DNA of 64,000 bases from Aeromonas encheleia (GCF_900637545.1 NZ_LR134376.1:2871001-2935000), one strand, 5' to 3'. Shown: positions 50,776 through 60,998, counted from the stretch's first letter. The notes: generated by a model not told the origin, from the letters alone. Made by a program: numbers and translations.

Positions 50776-51266
50776 GTGGCTGGCTCGCCCGCCTCAAGCT
50801 GAACCCGGAGAGCCTGCGCCGGCAGAAGTGGTTTGCCCTGTTCGGGGAGCGGCTGTTTGCTCCGGCCCTGTGGCAGAGTGGCCGGCGGGCGCTGGGTGGC
50901 GCCATGGCGGCCGGGATCTTCGCCTGCTGGATCCCGGTGCCCATGCACTCGCTCATCGCGGTTGCCCTGGTGGTCGCCTTTGGCTTCAACCTGCCGCTGG
51001 CCCTGCTCGCCGTCTGGTTCAACAACCCGCTGACCCTGCCCTTCATGTATCTGTGGGCCTATCGCACCGGCTGCCTGGTACTACAGCAGACACCTGAGCC
51101 CTTCCATCTCAACTGGTCCCTGCACTGGCTGGAGCACGAGGCGGCCACCCTGATGCCCCCCTTCCTGCTCGGCAGCCTGCTGCTGGCGGTGCTGACCGCC
51201 CTCGCCGGCGGCCTGCTCACCCTGCTGCTGCTCACCCTGGCCCGACGCGGCAAGCGCCCCCGCTAA
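50769..51266 (+). CDS. DUF2062 membrane protein 2
   Basis: 165 residues, starting 7 bp inside the end of the first copy. Same plan (ALGGAMAAGIFACWIPVPMHSLIAVALVVAFGFNLPLALLAVWFNNPLTLPFMYLWAYRTG). A tandem paralogue pair, which suggests they form a heteromeric membrane complex. Confidence 0.88.
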   Translation: MLSGWLARLKLNPESLRRQKWFALFGERLFAPALWQSGRRALGGAMAAGIFACWIPVPMHSLIAVALVVAFGFNLPLALLAVWFNNPLTLPFMYLWAYRTGCLVLQQTPEPFHLNWSLHWLEHEAATLMPPFLLGSLLLAVLTALAGGLLTLLLLTLARRGKRPR

Positions 51267-51404
51267 GCCATTGACTCGGCACGGGATGACGAGACGCTGA
51301 CACAAGCCTGACTGCCCCCTCGCCTTGCCATCAACTGGCTCTGACACCACACTCCTATCAGCCTGATTTCTCTTTGCACGACAAACCGAGATAAGGAGTC
51401 CCCC

Positions 51405-52937
51405 ATGGCCGAACCACTGACCCTCGCCTATGCCAATGGCCGTCCCATCTGCCTGCTACCGGCCCTGGCCAATCGCCACGGTCTCATCACCGGTGCCACC
51501 GGGACCGGCAAGACGGTGACCCTGCAGGTGATGGCGGAGGGATTCTCCCGGTTGGGGGTGCCCGTGTTCCTGGCGGATGTGAAGGGGGATCTCGCCGGTC
51601 TGGGGGCCGCAGGCACCCCGTCCACCAAACTGGATGCCCGCCTGGCCCAACTCGGCATCCCGGCCCCCGCCTTCGCCCCCAGCCCGGTGCTGTGCTGGGA
51701 TCTGTTCGCCGAGCAGGGTCACCCGGTGCGGGCCACCGTCTCCGATATGGGGCCCCTGCTGCTGGCCCGCCTGCTCGGCCTCAATGACACCCAGAGCGGC
51801 GTGCTGGAGCTGGTGTTCAGGGTGGCGGACGACGAGGGCCTGCTGCTGCTCGATCTGAAAGACTTGCGCGCCATGGTGCAGTTCGTTGGGGAGAACGCCA
51901 AGTTCCTCACCACCCGCTACGGCAACGTCTCCACCGCCTCAGTGGGCGCCATACTGCGCAATCTGCTCACCCTGGAGAGTGCCGGGGGCGATCACTTCTT
52001 CGGCGAACCCATGCTGGATATTCAGGATCTGCTGCAGACAGACGCCGCCGGTCACGGCCATCTCAATGTGCTGGCGGCGGCCAGGCTGACCCAGTCCAGC
52101 CGGCTCTATGCCTGCTTCCTGCTCTGGCTGCTGTCCGAGCTGTTCGAACAACTGCCCGAGGTGGGCGATCCGGACAAACCCGTGCTGGTGTTCTTCTTCG
52201 ATGAGGCGCACCTGCTGTTCAACGACGCCCCCAAGGCGCTGCTGGAGAAGATCGAGCTGGTGGTGCGGCTCATCCGCTCCAAGGGGGTCGGCGTCTACTT
52301 CGTGACCCAGAGTCCGGCCGATATCCCGGACAGCGTGCTGGGGCAGCTTGGCAACCGGGTGCAGCATGCCCTGCGCGCCTTCACCCCGAGCGATCAGAAG
52401 GCGGTGCGGATCGCCGCCAACACCCTGCGGGCCAACCCGGCGTTCGATGCGGCCGGGATCATCACCGAGCTCGGCGTGGGCGAGGCCCTGGTCTCCCTGC
52501 TCGATGAGAAGGGGCGTCCCAGCGTGGTGGAGCGCGCCTTCATTGCGCCCCCCGCCAGCCGCATAGGCCCGCTCAATGAGGCCGAGCGCCAGGCCCTGAT
52601 CCGGGGCTCCCTGCTCTACGGCCGCTATGAGGCCAGGGAGGATCGCGACTCCGCCTTCGAGCGCCTCAACGGTCAGGTGGAAACCAAAGACCAGAGCGCG
52701 GCGCGGGAGAAGCCGACGCTGGCCCCGGCCCAGGCCGACGCCCCCGCCGAGGGGGGACTGCTCGATGCCCTGAGCGACATGCTGTTTGGCCGCACCGGCC
52801 CTCGCGGTGGCCAGCACGATGGGGTGGTGCAGACCGCCGCCAAGAGCGTGGCCCGCACCCTGGGCAACGAGGTCGGCCGTCAGCTGGTGCGCGGCGTGCT
52901 GGGCTCCCTGCTGGGGGGCAGCAAGCGCCGCCGCTAA
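51405..52937 (+). CDS. yjgR: HerA-like ATPase, DUF853 family (YjgR)
   Basis: 510 residues. Walker [16 protein letters not shown] near 28-42, Walker [14 protein letters not shown] near 260, and [35 protein letters not shown]. Long linker rich in Ala/Asp, then [29 protein letters not shown]. Cytoplasmic; role unclear. Confidence 0.93.
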   Translation: MAEPLTLAYANGRPICLLPALANRHGLITGATGTGKTVTLQVMAEGFSRLGVPVFLADVKGDLAGLGAAGTPSTKLDARLAQLGIPAPAFAPSPVLCWDLFAEQGHPVRATVSDMGPLLLARLLGLNDTQSGVLELVFRVADDEGLLLLDLKDLRAMVQFVGENAKFLTTRYGNVSTASVGAILRNLLTLESAGGDHFFGEPMLDIQDLLQTDAAGHGHLNVLAAARLTQSSRLYACFLLWLLSELFEQLPEVGDPDKPVLVFFFDEAHLLFNDAPKALLEKIELVVRLIRSKGVGVYFVTQSPADIPDSVLGQLGNRVQHALRAFTPSDQKAVRIAANTLRANPAFDAAGIITELGVGEALVSLLDEKGRPSVVERAFIAPPASRIGPLNEAERQALIRGSLLYGRYEAREDRDSAFERLNGQVETKDQSAAREKPTLAPAQADAPAEGGLLDALSDMLFGRTGPRGGQHDGVVQTAAKSVARTLGNEVGRQLVRGVLGSLLGGSKRRR

Positions 52938-52960
52938 GTCAACTCAGCCGATTCAAGATG

Positions 52961-52991
52961 AAAAAAGCCCGCCGGATATGGCGGGCTTTTT
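52961..52991. terminator. Terminator after yjgR
   Basis: AAAAAGCCCGCC/GGCGGGCTTTTT stem with 6-base loop, bidirectional. Confidence 0.92.
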
Positions 52992-53035
52992 ATGGGACGG
53001 AACGCGTGTTCAGCGCCGCACAGATGCTTGCTGTA

Positions 53036-53107
53036 TCAGAGCACCTTGGCGATGGCGTCACAGAGCGGATCTATATCGACACGGGGGATCCCGACCGCAC
53101 TGCGATG
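53036..53107 (-). pseudogene. Remnant of an aminotransferase 3' end
   Basis: 53041-53102 matches 53122-53183 (inside the aspC-type gene) at over 75 percent, offset 81 bp. On the minus strand it still reads in frame [18 protein letters not shown] then TGA, versus [18 protein letters not shown] then TAA in the intact gene. So it is a C-terminal leftover of a second, related copy. Confidence 0.82.
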
Positions 53108-53116
53108 GTCCGTTGC

Positions 53117-54307
53117 TTACAGCACCTTGGCGATGGCATCACACAGCGGATCTATGTTGGCGCGGGTGATCCCGGCCACGCTGATCCGGCCGGAGCCGAC
53201 GATGTAGATGGCAAACTCGCTCTTGAGGCGCTCGACCTGATCCTTGGAGAGGCCGGAGAAGGAGAACATGCCGTTCTGCTCGCGGATGAAGCCGAAGTCC
53301 TGGCTCACCCCGAGGGCCGCCAGCTTCTCGACCAGCAGCTCGCGCATCTCGCGGATCCGCACCCGCATGGCGGTCACCTCTTCCACCCACTCGGCATAGA
53401 GCGCCGGATCGCTGACGATGGCGGTCACCACGGCGGCGCCGTGCGACGGCGGGTTGGAGTAGTTGGCACGGATGACGGTCTTCACCTGGGTGAAGGCCAC
53501 ATCGGCCACAGCCTTGCTCGCGCTGACCAGGGTGAAGGCCCCGACCCGCTCGTTGTAGAGGCCGAAGTTCTTGGAGAAGGAGCTCGCCACCAGCAGCTCG
53601 TCGTGACACTCGGCGAAGATGCGCAGACCCTCGGCATCTTCCTCTATGCCGCGGGCAAAGCCCTGATAGGCAAAGTCAAACAGCGGCAGCCAGCCGGCGG
53701 CCGCGCTCTGCTTGGCCAGGGCACGCCACTGCTCGGTGGTGGGGTCAATGCCGGTCGGGTTGTGGCAGCAGCCGTGCAGCAGCACCAGCTCGCCGGGTTG
53801 CACCTCGGCAAGGGAGGCCTGCATGGCGGCAAAATCGAGCCCCTTGGTCACCGCATCGTAGTACTTGTACCACTTCACGGTCAGTCCAGCCGCCTGGAAC
53901 ACGCTGACGTGGTTGGCCCAGGTGGGATCCGAAATCCAGATGGTGTTGACCAGGCCGTTGCGCACCACGAACTCGGCGGCGATGCGCAGAGCACCGGTGC
54001 CACCCGGCGCCTGCGCCGTCTTGGCACGGCCACTGGCCATCAGGGCCGAGTCCTGCCCGAACAGCAGTTGCTGCACGATGCGGGCATATTCGATGTTGCC
54101 CTCGATACCGAGATAATTCTTGGTCTTCTCATCGCTGAGCAGCTTCTGCTCGGCTTTCTTGACGCAGTGCAGAATGGGGGTGGCACCGGATTCATCCTTG
54201 TAGATCCCCACGCCCAGGTTGATCTTGTGGCTACGAGAGTCGGCACGGAAGGCTTCGGTCAGGCCCAGGATCGGATCCGCTGGGGCGGCAACAACCTTTT
54301 CAAACAT
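53117..54307 (-). CDS. aspC: Aspartate/aromatic aminotransferase (class I, PLP)
   Basis: 396 residues, same length as Escherichia coli AspC and very similar throughout: [16 protein letters not shown] at the start, [30 protein letters not shown], and the PLP lysine in [17 protein letters not shown] (near 246). The start is ATG 54307; the extra 25 codons of the open frame lack similarity. AspC and TyrB are close paralogues, so aromatic specificity cannot be excluded. Confidence 0.93.
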   Translation of the reverse strand: MFEKVVAAPADPILGLTEAFRADSRSHKINLGVGIYKDESGATPILHCVKKAEQKLLSDEKTKNYLGIEGNIEYARIVQQLLFGQDSALMASGRAKTAQAPGGTGALRIAAEFVVRNGLVNTIWISDPTWANHVSVFQAAGLTVKWYKYYDAVTKGLDFAAMQASLAEVQPGELVLLHGCCHNPTGIDPTTEQWRALAKQSAAAGWLPLFDFAYQGFARGIEEDAEGLRIFAECHDELLVASSFSKNFGLYNERVGAFTLVSASKAVADVAFTQVKTVIRANYSNPPSHGAAVVTAIVSDPALYAEWVEEVTAMRVRIREMRELLVEKLAALGVSQDFGFIREQNGMFSFSGLSKDQVERLKSEFAIYIVGSGRISVAGITRANIDPLCDAIAKVL

Positions 54308-54490
54308 GGTAGTCCCTGTATTCCATTGAATGTGTTGGGTGGCAGGCGCTTTTTTAAAACAGTGGCAAACAAAAAGCGGCACACAAAAGGTGGCGGACAG
54401 AAGCGCTCGTCTGGCAAGCGCTTCGTCAACTCTTTATACCATCGCGCTCAATGAGGGAAAACAGCTTTCTCAACGGCATCTGCGGCAATA
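54308..54490. other. Intergenic upstream of aspC
   Basis: 183 bp. An inverted repeat GAAGCGCT/AGCGCTTC (54410-54433) may be a terminator for the 54491 gene or a regulator site; it lacks a T-run. Confidence 0.35.
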
Positions 54491-55438
54491 TCAGCCGATG
54501 GCATGCCACTCCGGCGCCAGCGCGCACACCTCGGCCGACAAGCCACCATTTGACTCAATCAAATCGCTACAAATCGCTAACAATGGTCGCGGGATCCGGC
54601 TCGGCTCCCAAGGACGGGAACCGGCCGGCGCGCTGGCATAGGCCGCCTTGATAGGCGCCAGCTCCCGTGGCAACCACCAGCTGGCCGGACGGCCGAGCCG
54701 CTGGGCCAGTACCTGGACCCGATCCACCCCGGCCGGATCGAGTGCGGTGAGATGGCTCCAGAGGATATGGGGTGGCAGGGCCGCGATCAGAGGTTGCAGG
54801 GCGCCAGGATCCTCGAGGGGAATCCAGACCAACAGCGCGTCCGGGGGCAAGGCCAACTCGGCAAAGGCGCCGACAGAATCTGTACTGATCAGCCGCAGGA
54901 TATCCCCCTCCCCCCACAGGATCTTGCCAAGCCCCGCCAGGGTGCGGGCGGGCAGGGCCACCTCCCCCAGCGTCCGCAGCCAGGGAGCCGCATCCAGCAG
55001 GGTACCGTCGCTGAAAAACAGGCTGAAGGGCCGAGAGGAACGCAGCCGGAGCGGCTGATCGCCACACAAGCGGATGCCCTTGTCTTCGAAGTTGATCTGC
55101 TCGACCGGGCTGAAGCTCGCCTCCCCCTTGCGATAGAGCGCCGCCAGCACCCGCTCGTTGACCCGCTCACCCAGCTGCCAACCCTGGCCGTGCAGCCACT
55201 CCTCGGGCTCGGGCGGCGCGCTGGCCAGCTCGGCCAGCATCAATTCCCGGGTGAGATAGCGGCGGCCGGCCGGGGTCAGCTCATAGTGGTGGTTGCCGAG
55301 GACGAGCAGCAGCTGGTTGTCCTTGAGCATGCCGATGAGGGGTTGCCACTGGCGACCGCGGATCACCAGAGGGCTGTCGGTCAGCAGCTGGCGGGCCAAC
55401 GCCCGCCACTCGGGGTGACTGAAATCGATCAAACGCAT
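54491..55438 (-). CDS. Unknown protein, possible Toprim-like C-terminus
   Basis: 315 residues, soluble, GC-rich and well adapted. N-terminal winged-helix-like part (about 1-60, ending YELTPAGRRYLTRELM), a middle part, then LWSHLTALDPAGVDRVQVLAQRLGRPASWWLP (near 225-255), resembling the D-x-D/G acid patch of DUF2220-type Toprim domains (Wadjet JetD family). The match is weak and seen by eye only. No partner JetABC genes are nearby. Treat as hypothetical. Confidence 0.6.
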   Translation of the reverse strand: MRLIDFSHPEWRALARQLLTDSPLVIRGRQWQPLIGMLKDNQLLLVLGNHHYELTPAGRRYLTRELMLAELASAPPEPEEWLHGQGWQLGERVNERVLAALYRKGEASFSPVEQINFEDKGIRLCGDQPLRLRSSRPFSLFFSDGTLLDAAPWLRTLGEVALPARTLAGLGKILWGEGDILRLISTDSVGAFAELALPPDALLVWIPLEDPGALQPLIAALPPHILWSHLTALDPAGVDRVQVLAQRLGRPASWWLPRELAPIKAAYASAPAGSRPWEPSRIPRPLLAICSDLIESNGGLSAEVCALAPEWHAIG

Positions 55439-55606
55439 CCTTCCCTGTCGGCCGACCTTACTTCAACGAATTGAATAATCTAGCGATTTACGCCAAGAGC
55501 GCCAAGGGTAAATAAGAGACAACGTGAACTGGCGCAAGGGAGAATAGAGAAAAAGAGGGTTGCCAGGGCGGCTGACGAGAGGACAGATGGGAGGAACAGA
55601 CAAAAC

Positions 55607-55634
55607 AAAACGGCCAAGCAAGCTTGGCCGTTTA
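55607..55634 (-). terminator. Terminator of the porin gene
   Basis: AAAACGGCCAAG/CTTGGCCGTTT stem with CAAG loop, 27 bp after the stop. Confidence 0.9.
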
Positions 55635-55660
55635 TCCACTAACTCAGTACCAGGACTGGA

Positions 55661-56770
55661 TTAGAAGTTGTATTGCAGGGCAACAGTGAACTCGTCGTCC
55701 AGGTCGTCGATACCCTGGATTTTGTATTCAGTGTAAGCCTTCAGCTTGGAAGTGAAGTTGTACTGCACGCCCAGCAGGGTTTCGTCAACCTTGTCAGCAT
55801 AACCAGTGTTGGTGACGTTGTTCTTGGCTTCTTTGAAGTTGTAGCCGGCCAGGAAGGTCCAGGCGTCTACGTTGTAAGAAGCAGCCAGCTCGTAGCCACG
55901 GCCTTCACCCTTGTTACCATTGGCGTCATTCTTCAGGTCGCCTTCGGTGTAGACACCGGCGAAGTAGAAGCCGTTGATGGCATAGTGTGCGCCAACAGCC
56001 CACTCGGACTTCTCACCGCTGTCGCCAGTGACGGTGTTTTCCAAGTCGGAGTAAGCGTAACCGGCATTCAGGCCCAGACCGAAGTCGAAGTCATAACCGG
56101 CAGCAGCGGCGTAGCCGTATTTACGCTTGGTGTTGGGGAAGATAGTCACGTTGGTGTCGCTGCCAACGTCGGACACTGCAACAGCCTCATCGTCGTTGGT
56201 CTGGTAGGACAGCTTGCCCTTGAAACCACCGTAGGTGTTGGAGTAGATGATCTGGCCTTCTTGACGACCGTCGTAGTAGTTACCGTAATCGCCCCATTCG
56301 TTGAAGATATCGGTCGGCTCCAGCACGTCGTAGAACGCGGTGTCGGTTTGGCCGAAGATGATCTTGCCGTATTGAGTACCGTCGAAACCAACATAGACAT
56401 GACGCGCTTGGAATTTACCATCGTTATCAGACTCAACGGTACCAATTACATTACCATTTGCATCTTTAACTTTCTTCGTGTCTTTATCGCTGTTTTCCGA
56501 AGCAACCTGCCACTCGGCTTTAGCAATACCAGACCAGGTGTTGTTCAGCGCAACTTTACCGGACCAGCCCAGACGGGAGGAACCGATCAGCTCGGCATCA
56601 CCAGCGTTGCTGCCAGTAATATCGCTAGCATTGTCGCTGTCAGCGTAGTAGTTAGCCTGAACACGGCCGTAGATATCAAAAGAGGTACCGTCTTTGTCAT
56701 AAACCACTGCGGCGTTAGCGGCAGATGCGAACAGAGCCGGGATAGCGATAGCCAGAATTGTCTTTTTCAT
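55661..56770 (-). CDS. Outer-membrane general porin (OmpC/OmpF type)
   Basis: 369 residues from ATG 56770. Signal peptide MKKTILAIAIPALFASAANA, then beta strands from AVVYDKDGTSFDIYGRVQANYY; ends in a terminal aromatic (VALQYNF) needed for Bam insertion. Codon use is more AT-tolerant and biased, as in highly expressed porins. Loop 3-like FNEWGDYGNYYDGR is present. Trimeric diffusion channel. A long leader lies upstream. Confidence 0.94.
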   Translation of the reverse strand: MKKTILAIAIPALFASAANAAVVYDKDGTSFDIYGRVQANYYADSDNASDITGSNAGDAELIGSSRLGWSGKVALNNTWSGIAKAEWQVASENSDKDTKKVKDANGNVIGTVESDNDGKFQARHVYVGFDGTQYGKIIFGQTDTAFYDVLEPTDIFNEWGDYGNYYDGRQEGQIIYSNTYGGFKGKLSYQTNDDEAVAVSDVGSDTNVTIFPNTKRKYGYAAAAGYDFDFGLGLNAGYAYSDLENTVTGDSGEKSEWAVGAHYAINGFYFAGVYTEGDLKNDANGNKGEGRGYELAASYNVDAWTFLAGYNFKEAKNNVTNTGYADKVDETLLGVQYNFTSKLKAYTEYKIQGIDDLDDEFTVALQYNF

Positions 56771-56833
56771 AGTTGTTTCCAATGCCTACTGTAATTAAAC
56801 ACTAAGTCCTTGTTATTCCCTGTGTTAGCGATG

Positions 56834-56872
56834 TTCTTTGCATCACTATGCCGCCGAGACTATCACCGGGTT
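56834..56872 (-). promoter_or_regulatory. Candidate porin promoter with long leader
   Basis: On the minus strand TTGCGG, 17-bp spacer, TAGTCT, about 90-100 bases before the porin ATG. Upstream AT-rich DNA includes TTGTGAGCTGAATC, a half-match to a CRP site. The 5' untranslated region is long enough for small-RNA control. The rest of 56771-57155 shows nothing firm. Confidence 0.35.
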
Positions 56873-57155
56873 TTCCGATCCGCAACGAAAAAACTTGGAA
56901 CTTTTTGAGAAAACCATAGTCACAGGGAAAAAATTGTGAGCTGAATCCCATATTGTTTGCCCTTTCAGGGAAAACGTTTACAGCGATACTCGCTGCCTGA
57001 AACGCCCTTTTTTGGTGGTTTATTGCACGCACAATCCACCCCATGACATAAGTGCGGATCCCGGCCCGTAACCCCTGCCTCGCCTTGCCTCGACCCAGGC
57101 CGCCTGTTGCGGGTATCCTGTCTTCTATCCCCTTCGACACGGTCACCGCTCATTC

Positions 57156-59228
57156 ATGCTATCTACCCGCCTCAAAGCCGCCATTCGCAATACCTATCGA
57201 CAGATTGCCGATGGCTTACCCGGTTTTGTGCCGCGCAAGGAGCAGAATTTTCTGGTGGCCGAGATCGCCAAAACCCTGACCGGCGAATATGACAGGGCCC
57301 GTCGTATCCTGGTGGCCGAGGCGGGCACCGGCATCGGCAAATCCCTCTCCTATGCCCAGGGCGCCATCCCGGTGGCGCGCCTCACCCAGAAGAAGCTGAT
57401 CATCTCCACCGCCACCGTCGCCCTGCAAGAGCAGCTGATCCACAAGGATCTGCCGTTCTATCACCGCCACAGCGAGCTGCCGTTTCGCTTCATGCTGGTC
57501 AAGGGGCGTCAGCGTTACTGCTGCGAGCACCTGCTGGAGCAGGCCGCCCAGGGCGCGGAGATGGCCAACTTTGAATTCGATTTCGGCGCCCTGAGCAAAC
57601 ACAAGCCAACGGACGCCGACAAGGCGCGCTATCAGGCGCTGTGGCAGGCCTATACCGACGGCAAGTGGGACGGGGACAGAGACAACTGGGCGCAACCCAT
57701 TCCGGACCTGTGCTGGGAGCGGATCGCCGCCGACCGCCACAGCTGCAACAAGGCGCTGAGCCACCACCAGCACTGCCCCTTCCATCGCGCCCGCAACGAC
57801 ATGGACGCCGCCGATGTGTTGGTGGTCAACCATGCCCTGCTGCTGTCGGATCTCACCATGGGGGGTGGCATCATCCTGCCGCCGCCGGACGAATGCATCT
57901 ACGTGCTGGATGAGGCCCATCACCTGCCGACCATAGCGCGGGATCACGGCGCCGCCTCCGCCAGCGTGAAGGGCTCGCGCCGCTGGCTGGAGAAGCTGGC
58001 GCAGAGCGCGGGCAAGCTGGCCCGGGCTCTCAACAAGGAGAGCCTGCTCGATCCCCAGCTGAAGCTGCAGGATGCGCTGGCCTCCCTGCAACCCGATCTC
58101 AAGGCACTGGAGCAGTGGCTCGCCGGCAACGAGCAGCTGTTTGGCAGCGAGCAGCACCACAGATTTGCCGACGGCGTGCTGCCCGAGCCCCTGCCCATGC
58201 TGGCGGAGAACCTGAAGGAGGCGAGCAAGAAGGCGCTGCGGGCACTGGATCGGATGCAGGGCGCCATCGGCGAGGCGCTCAAGGACGGCGAGATCCGGCG
58301 CAAGGAGGCCGAGCCCCTGCTGGCGGAGAGCGGTTTTCACCTGCAGCGGCTGGAGAGCTTCTGCGCCCTGTGGGAGATGCTGGGGCGCCACGTGCCGACC
58401 GGCAAGACCCCGCTGGCCCGCTGGATGGCCAAGAGCGACGATGGCGACATCTGGCTGCATGCCTCCCCCATCGAGGTGGGCTACCTGCTGGAGGAGTGGC
58501 TCTGGTCCCGTTGCATCGGCGCCGTGCTGGTGTCGGCTACCCTCACCGCCCTCTCCTCCTTCAGCTATTTCCGCCATCAGGTGGGACTGAAGGAGCACGA
58601 TGGCACCCGTTATCTGCGCCTGCGCTCCCCCTTCGATTACCACAAGGCGGAGCTCTACCTTCCCAAGATGGCCCATGAGCCCAGTGCCCCCGCCTTTACC
58701 CAGGAGCTGGTCGATACCCTGCCCCGCCTGCTGGCGGGCAAGGAGGCGAGTCTGGTGCTGTTCTCCTCCTACCGGCAGATGAACGAGGTGGCGCTGGGGC
58801 TGCGGGCAAAAGGGCTGTCGCTGCTGGTGCAGGGCGAGGCCTCCCGCAACGCCCTGCTCAGCCTGCACAAACAGAAATGCGACGGCGGCCAGGCCAGCAT
58901 ACTGTTCGGCACCGGCAGCTTCTCCGAGGGGCTGGACTTGCCCGGTCACTACCTCACCAATCTGGTGATCACCAAGCTGCCCTTCGCCGTGCCCAACTCC
59001 CCGGTGGAAGAGGCGACCGCCGAGTGGGTCGAGAAACGGGGCGGCAACCCCTTCCTGCAGCTGACGGTGCCAGAAGCATCCCGCAAACTCATTCAGGCCT
59101 GTGGTCGCCTGATCCGCAAGGAAGCCGATCGGGGCCGAGTGACCATTCTCGATCGGCGCCTGCTGACCAAGCGCTACGGCAAGGGCCTGCTCGATGCACT
59201 TCCCCCCTTCACCCGCCGCATCGAGTAA
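57156..59228 (+). CDS. dinG: ATP-dependent DNA helicase DinG
   Basis: 690 residues. XPD-like helicase: Walker A LVAEAGTGIGKSLSYAQG near 52-68, four-cysteine Fe-S region (RQRYCCEHL near 120; DLCWERIAADRHSC, HHQHCPFH near 185-210), DEAH box VLDEAHHLP near 250, and motif VI region QACGRLIRKEADRGRVTILDRRL. Unwinds 5'-3', including R-loops. No clear LexA box is seen upstream, unlike the Escherichia coli gene. Confidence 0.94.
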   Translation: MLSTRLKAAIRNTYRQIADGLPGFVPRKEQNFLVAEIAKTLTGEYDRARRILVAEAGTGIGKSLSYAQGAIPVARLTQKKLIISTATVALQEQLIHKDLPFYHRHSELPFRFMLVKGRQRYCCEHLLEQAAQGAEMANFEFDFGALSKHKPTDADKARYQALWQAYTDGKWDGDRDNWAQPIPDLCWERIAADRHSCNKALSHHQHCPFHRARNDMDAADVLVVNHALLLSDLTMGGGIILPPPDECIYVLDEAHHLPTIARDHGAASASVKGSRRWLEKLAQSAGKLARALNKESLLDPQLKLQDALASLQPDLKALEQWLAGNEQLFGSEQHHRFADGVLPEPLPMLAENLKEASKKALRALDRMQGAIGEALKDGEIRRKEAEPLLAESGFHLQRLESFCALWEMLGRHVPTGKTPLARWMAKSDDGDIWLHASPIEVGYLLEEWLWSRCIGAVLVSATLTALSSFSYFRHQVGLKEHDGTRYLRLRSPFDYHKAELYLPKMAHEPSAPAFTQELVDTLPRLLAGKEASLVLFSSYRQMNEVALGLRAKGLSLLVQGEASRNALLSLHKQKCDGGQASILFGTGSFSEGLDLPGHYLTNLVITKLPFAVPNSPVEEATAEWVEKRGGNPFLQLTVPEASRKLIQACGRLIRKEADRGRVTILDRRLLTKRYGKGLLDALPPFTRRIE

Positions 59229-59372
59229 CAGGCACCCTGACTTATTTGATAGACAAGTCAGTAGCCATCCCACCGGGAGCCCCATAAACGCCTATTGCTG
59301 CTGTGGGGCAAACCTGCAAAAATGAGCCCCTATTTTTCAGTGGGCAATCGCCTGACTGTTCAAGGAGATGAA

Positions 59373-60032
59373 ATGAAACTGACTGTTCTGGTGCCGGCCC
59401 TGGCTGGTCTGTTGTGGGCAGGTAGCGCCCTGGCAAGTAGCCAACTGGAAATAAGCAATCCCTACGTGGTGCAGTTACTCGACGGCGTGACCATCAATCC
59501 CAAGCTGCTCGACAAGACCAGCAGCTTCCCTATCGGAGCCGGCAAGCACCAGCTGGTGGTGGCCTTCGAAGGCAACTACTCCAACCGTAACGACATCAAG
59601 CTGGTGACCGCCGAGCCGCTGGTGATCAACTTCACCGCCGCCGACAACCAGACCCTGATGCTGGATTACAAGAAGCCCCGTACCGAAGAAGAAGCCAAGC
59701 AGTTCGTGAAAGAGCAGAAGGTCGTACTCAAGGACAAGAGCAGCGGTCAGGCCCTGGCCAGCGAGCAGTTCGTCATGCCGACCGTCGGTGGCTTCCAGCT
59801 GACCCGCGACTACCAGCAAGAGCTGCTCAAGATGGGCAAGGCCTTCAACCAGCCAGCCGCCGTTGCCGTCTCCAGCGCCGCCGTGATGGCTGCCGCCAGC
59901 GCCCCGGTCGCAGCTGCACCGAGCAAGGCCCAGAGCAATCCGGAAGCCCTGACCCAGCTGCAAAACTGGTACAACAAGGCCGATGCGGAAACCCGCAAAG
60001 CCTTCCAGATCTGGGTGATCCAGCAGCAGTAA
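59373..60032 (+). CDS. DUF2057 periplasmic protein (YccT family)
   Basis: 219 residues from ATG 59373 after AAGGAG. Signal peptide MKLTVLVPALAGLLWAGSALA, then the DUF2057 domain (LEISNPYVVQLLDGVTI, KHQLVVAFEGNYSN). C-terminal alanine-rich linker then LTQLQNWYNKADAETRKAFQIWVIQQQ. Function unknown; a terminator follows. Confidence 0.9.
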   Translation: MKLTVLVPALAGLLWAGSALASSQLEISNPYVVQLLDGVTINPKLLDKTSSFPIGAGKHQLVVAFEGNYSNRNDIKLVTAEPLVINFTAADNQTLMLDYKKPRTEEEAKQFVKEQKVVLKDKSSGQALASEQFVMPTVGGFQLTRDYQQELLKMGKAFNQPAAVAVSSAAVMAAASAPVAAAPSKAQSNPEALTQLQNWYNKADAETRKAFQIWVIQQQ

Positions 60033-60054
60033 TGGCGTCTTCATGCCAGCAAAC

Positions 60055-60078
60055 AAGGGGAGCCTGGCTCCCCTTTTT
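60055..60078 (+). terminator. Terminator after the YccT-family gene
   Basis: GGGGAG/CTCCCC stem with 5-base loop and T5. Confidence 0.88.
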
Positions 60079-60101
60079 CGTATCTTCCCCCGCCTGATCC
60101 C

Positions 60102-60998
60102 ATGTCCCTTCGCATCTTTCATCACGCCACTTACTCCGCCCTGACGCTGCCCGAGCGCCACCGCTTTCCGCTGGCCAAGTATCAGGCGCTCTACCAGAGG
60201 CTTCTGGCATTAGGGTATCCGCTGGAGGAGGCCCTCCCCGCCAGCCATGAACAGCTGGTGCGGGTCCACGACGCCGACTATGTGCAGGCAGCCCTGGCCG
60301 GTCGGCTCGACAAGCAGGCCATCCGCCGGCTCGGTTTCCCCTGGTCGCCCCTGCTGATCGAGCGCACCCTGCACTCGGTCGGCGCCACCCTGGCGGCCAG
60401 CCGCCATGCCCTCACCCAGGGCTGTGGCCTGCAGGTGTCCGGCGGCTATCACCATGCCCACAGGGCGCATGGCAGCGGCTTCTGCCTGTTCAACGATCTG
60501 GTGATCGCGGCCCGGGCCTGCTTGGACGAGGGACGCTGCGAGCGGGTGCTGATCGTGGATCTCGACGTCCATCAGGGGGATGGCAGCGCGGCGCTGTGCG
60601 CCGGCAGCCGTGACATCATCACCCTCTCCCTGCACGGCGAGCACAATTTCCCCCGCGACAAACCGGCCTCCCACCTGGACTTCGCCCTGCCAAGCGGCAT
60701 GCAGGACGATGCCTACCTCGACACCCTGGCCCAGGCGCTGTCACTGGCGCTGCGCCTGTACGGCCCGGATCTCATCCTCTATCAGGCCGGGGTCGATGTG
60801 CATCAGGCCGATGAGCTCGGCTATCTCGCCCTGAGCGATGCCGGGGTGCGCCAGCGGGACGCCATGGTATTCGACTGCGCGTGGCAGCAGGGCCTGCCCA
60901 TCGCCGCCGTGCCGGGGGGCGGTTACCGGCGCGACTGGCCGCAGCTGATCCCGCTGCACCTGTCCCTGTTCGAAGAGGCGAAAAAACGCTACGGCTAG
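60102..60998 (+). CDS. Histone deacetylase superfamily hydrolase
   Basis: 298 residues. Zinc and charge-relay residues of the HDAC/AcuC family: GYHHAHRAHGSGFCLFNDLVIAA, VLIVDLDVHQGDGSAAL, LYQAGVDVHQADELG and the final GGGYRRDW. Probably deacetylates a small amine or polyamine or a protein. Monocistronic between two terminators. Its end is partly repeated 1.7 kb downstream. Confidence 0.92.
   Translation: MSLRIFHHATYSALTLPERHRFPLAKYQALYQRLLALGYPLEEALPASHEQLVRVHDADYVQAALAGRLDKQAIRRLGFPWSPLLIERTLHSVGATLAASRHALTQGCGLQVSGGYHHAHRAHGSGFCLFNDLVIAARACLDEGRCERVLIVDLDVHQGDGSAALCAGSRDIITLSLHGEHNFPRDKPASHLDFALPSGMQDDAYLDTLAQALSLALRLYGPDLILYQAGVDVHQADELGYLALSDAGVRQRDAMVFDCAWQQGLPIAAVPGGGYRRDWPQLIPLHLSLFEEAKKRYG

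Noticed and set aside
55673..56794. 373-codon plus-strand frame opposite the porin
   Set aside because: Exact mirror of the porin gene, whose signal peptide and C-terminal Phe are clear.
57100..57155. LexA box upstream of dinG
   Set aside because: Only a CTGT half-site (57119-57122) is present; no CTGT-N8-ACAG.
57216..59285. 689-codon minus-strand frame opposite dinG
   Set aside because: Antisense shadow of a helicase with all motifs on the plus strand.
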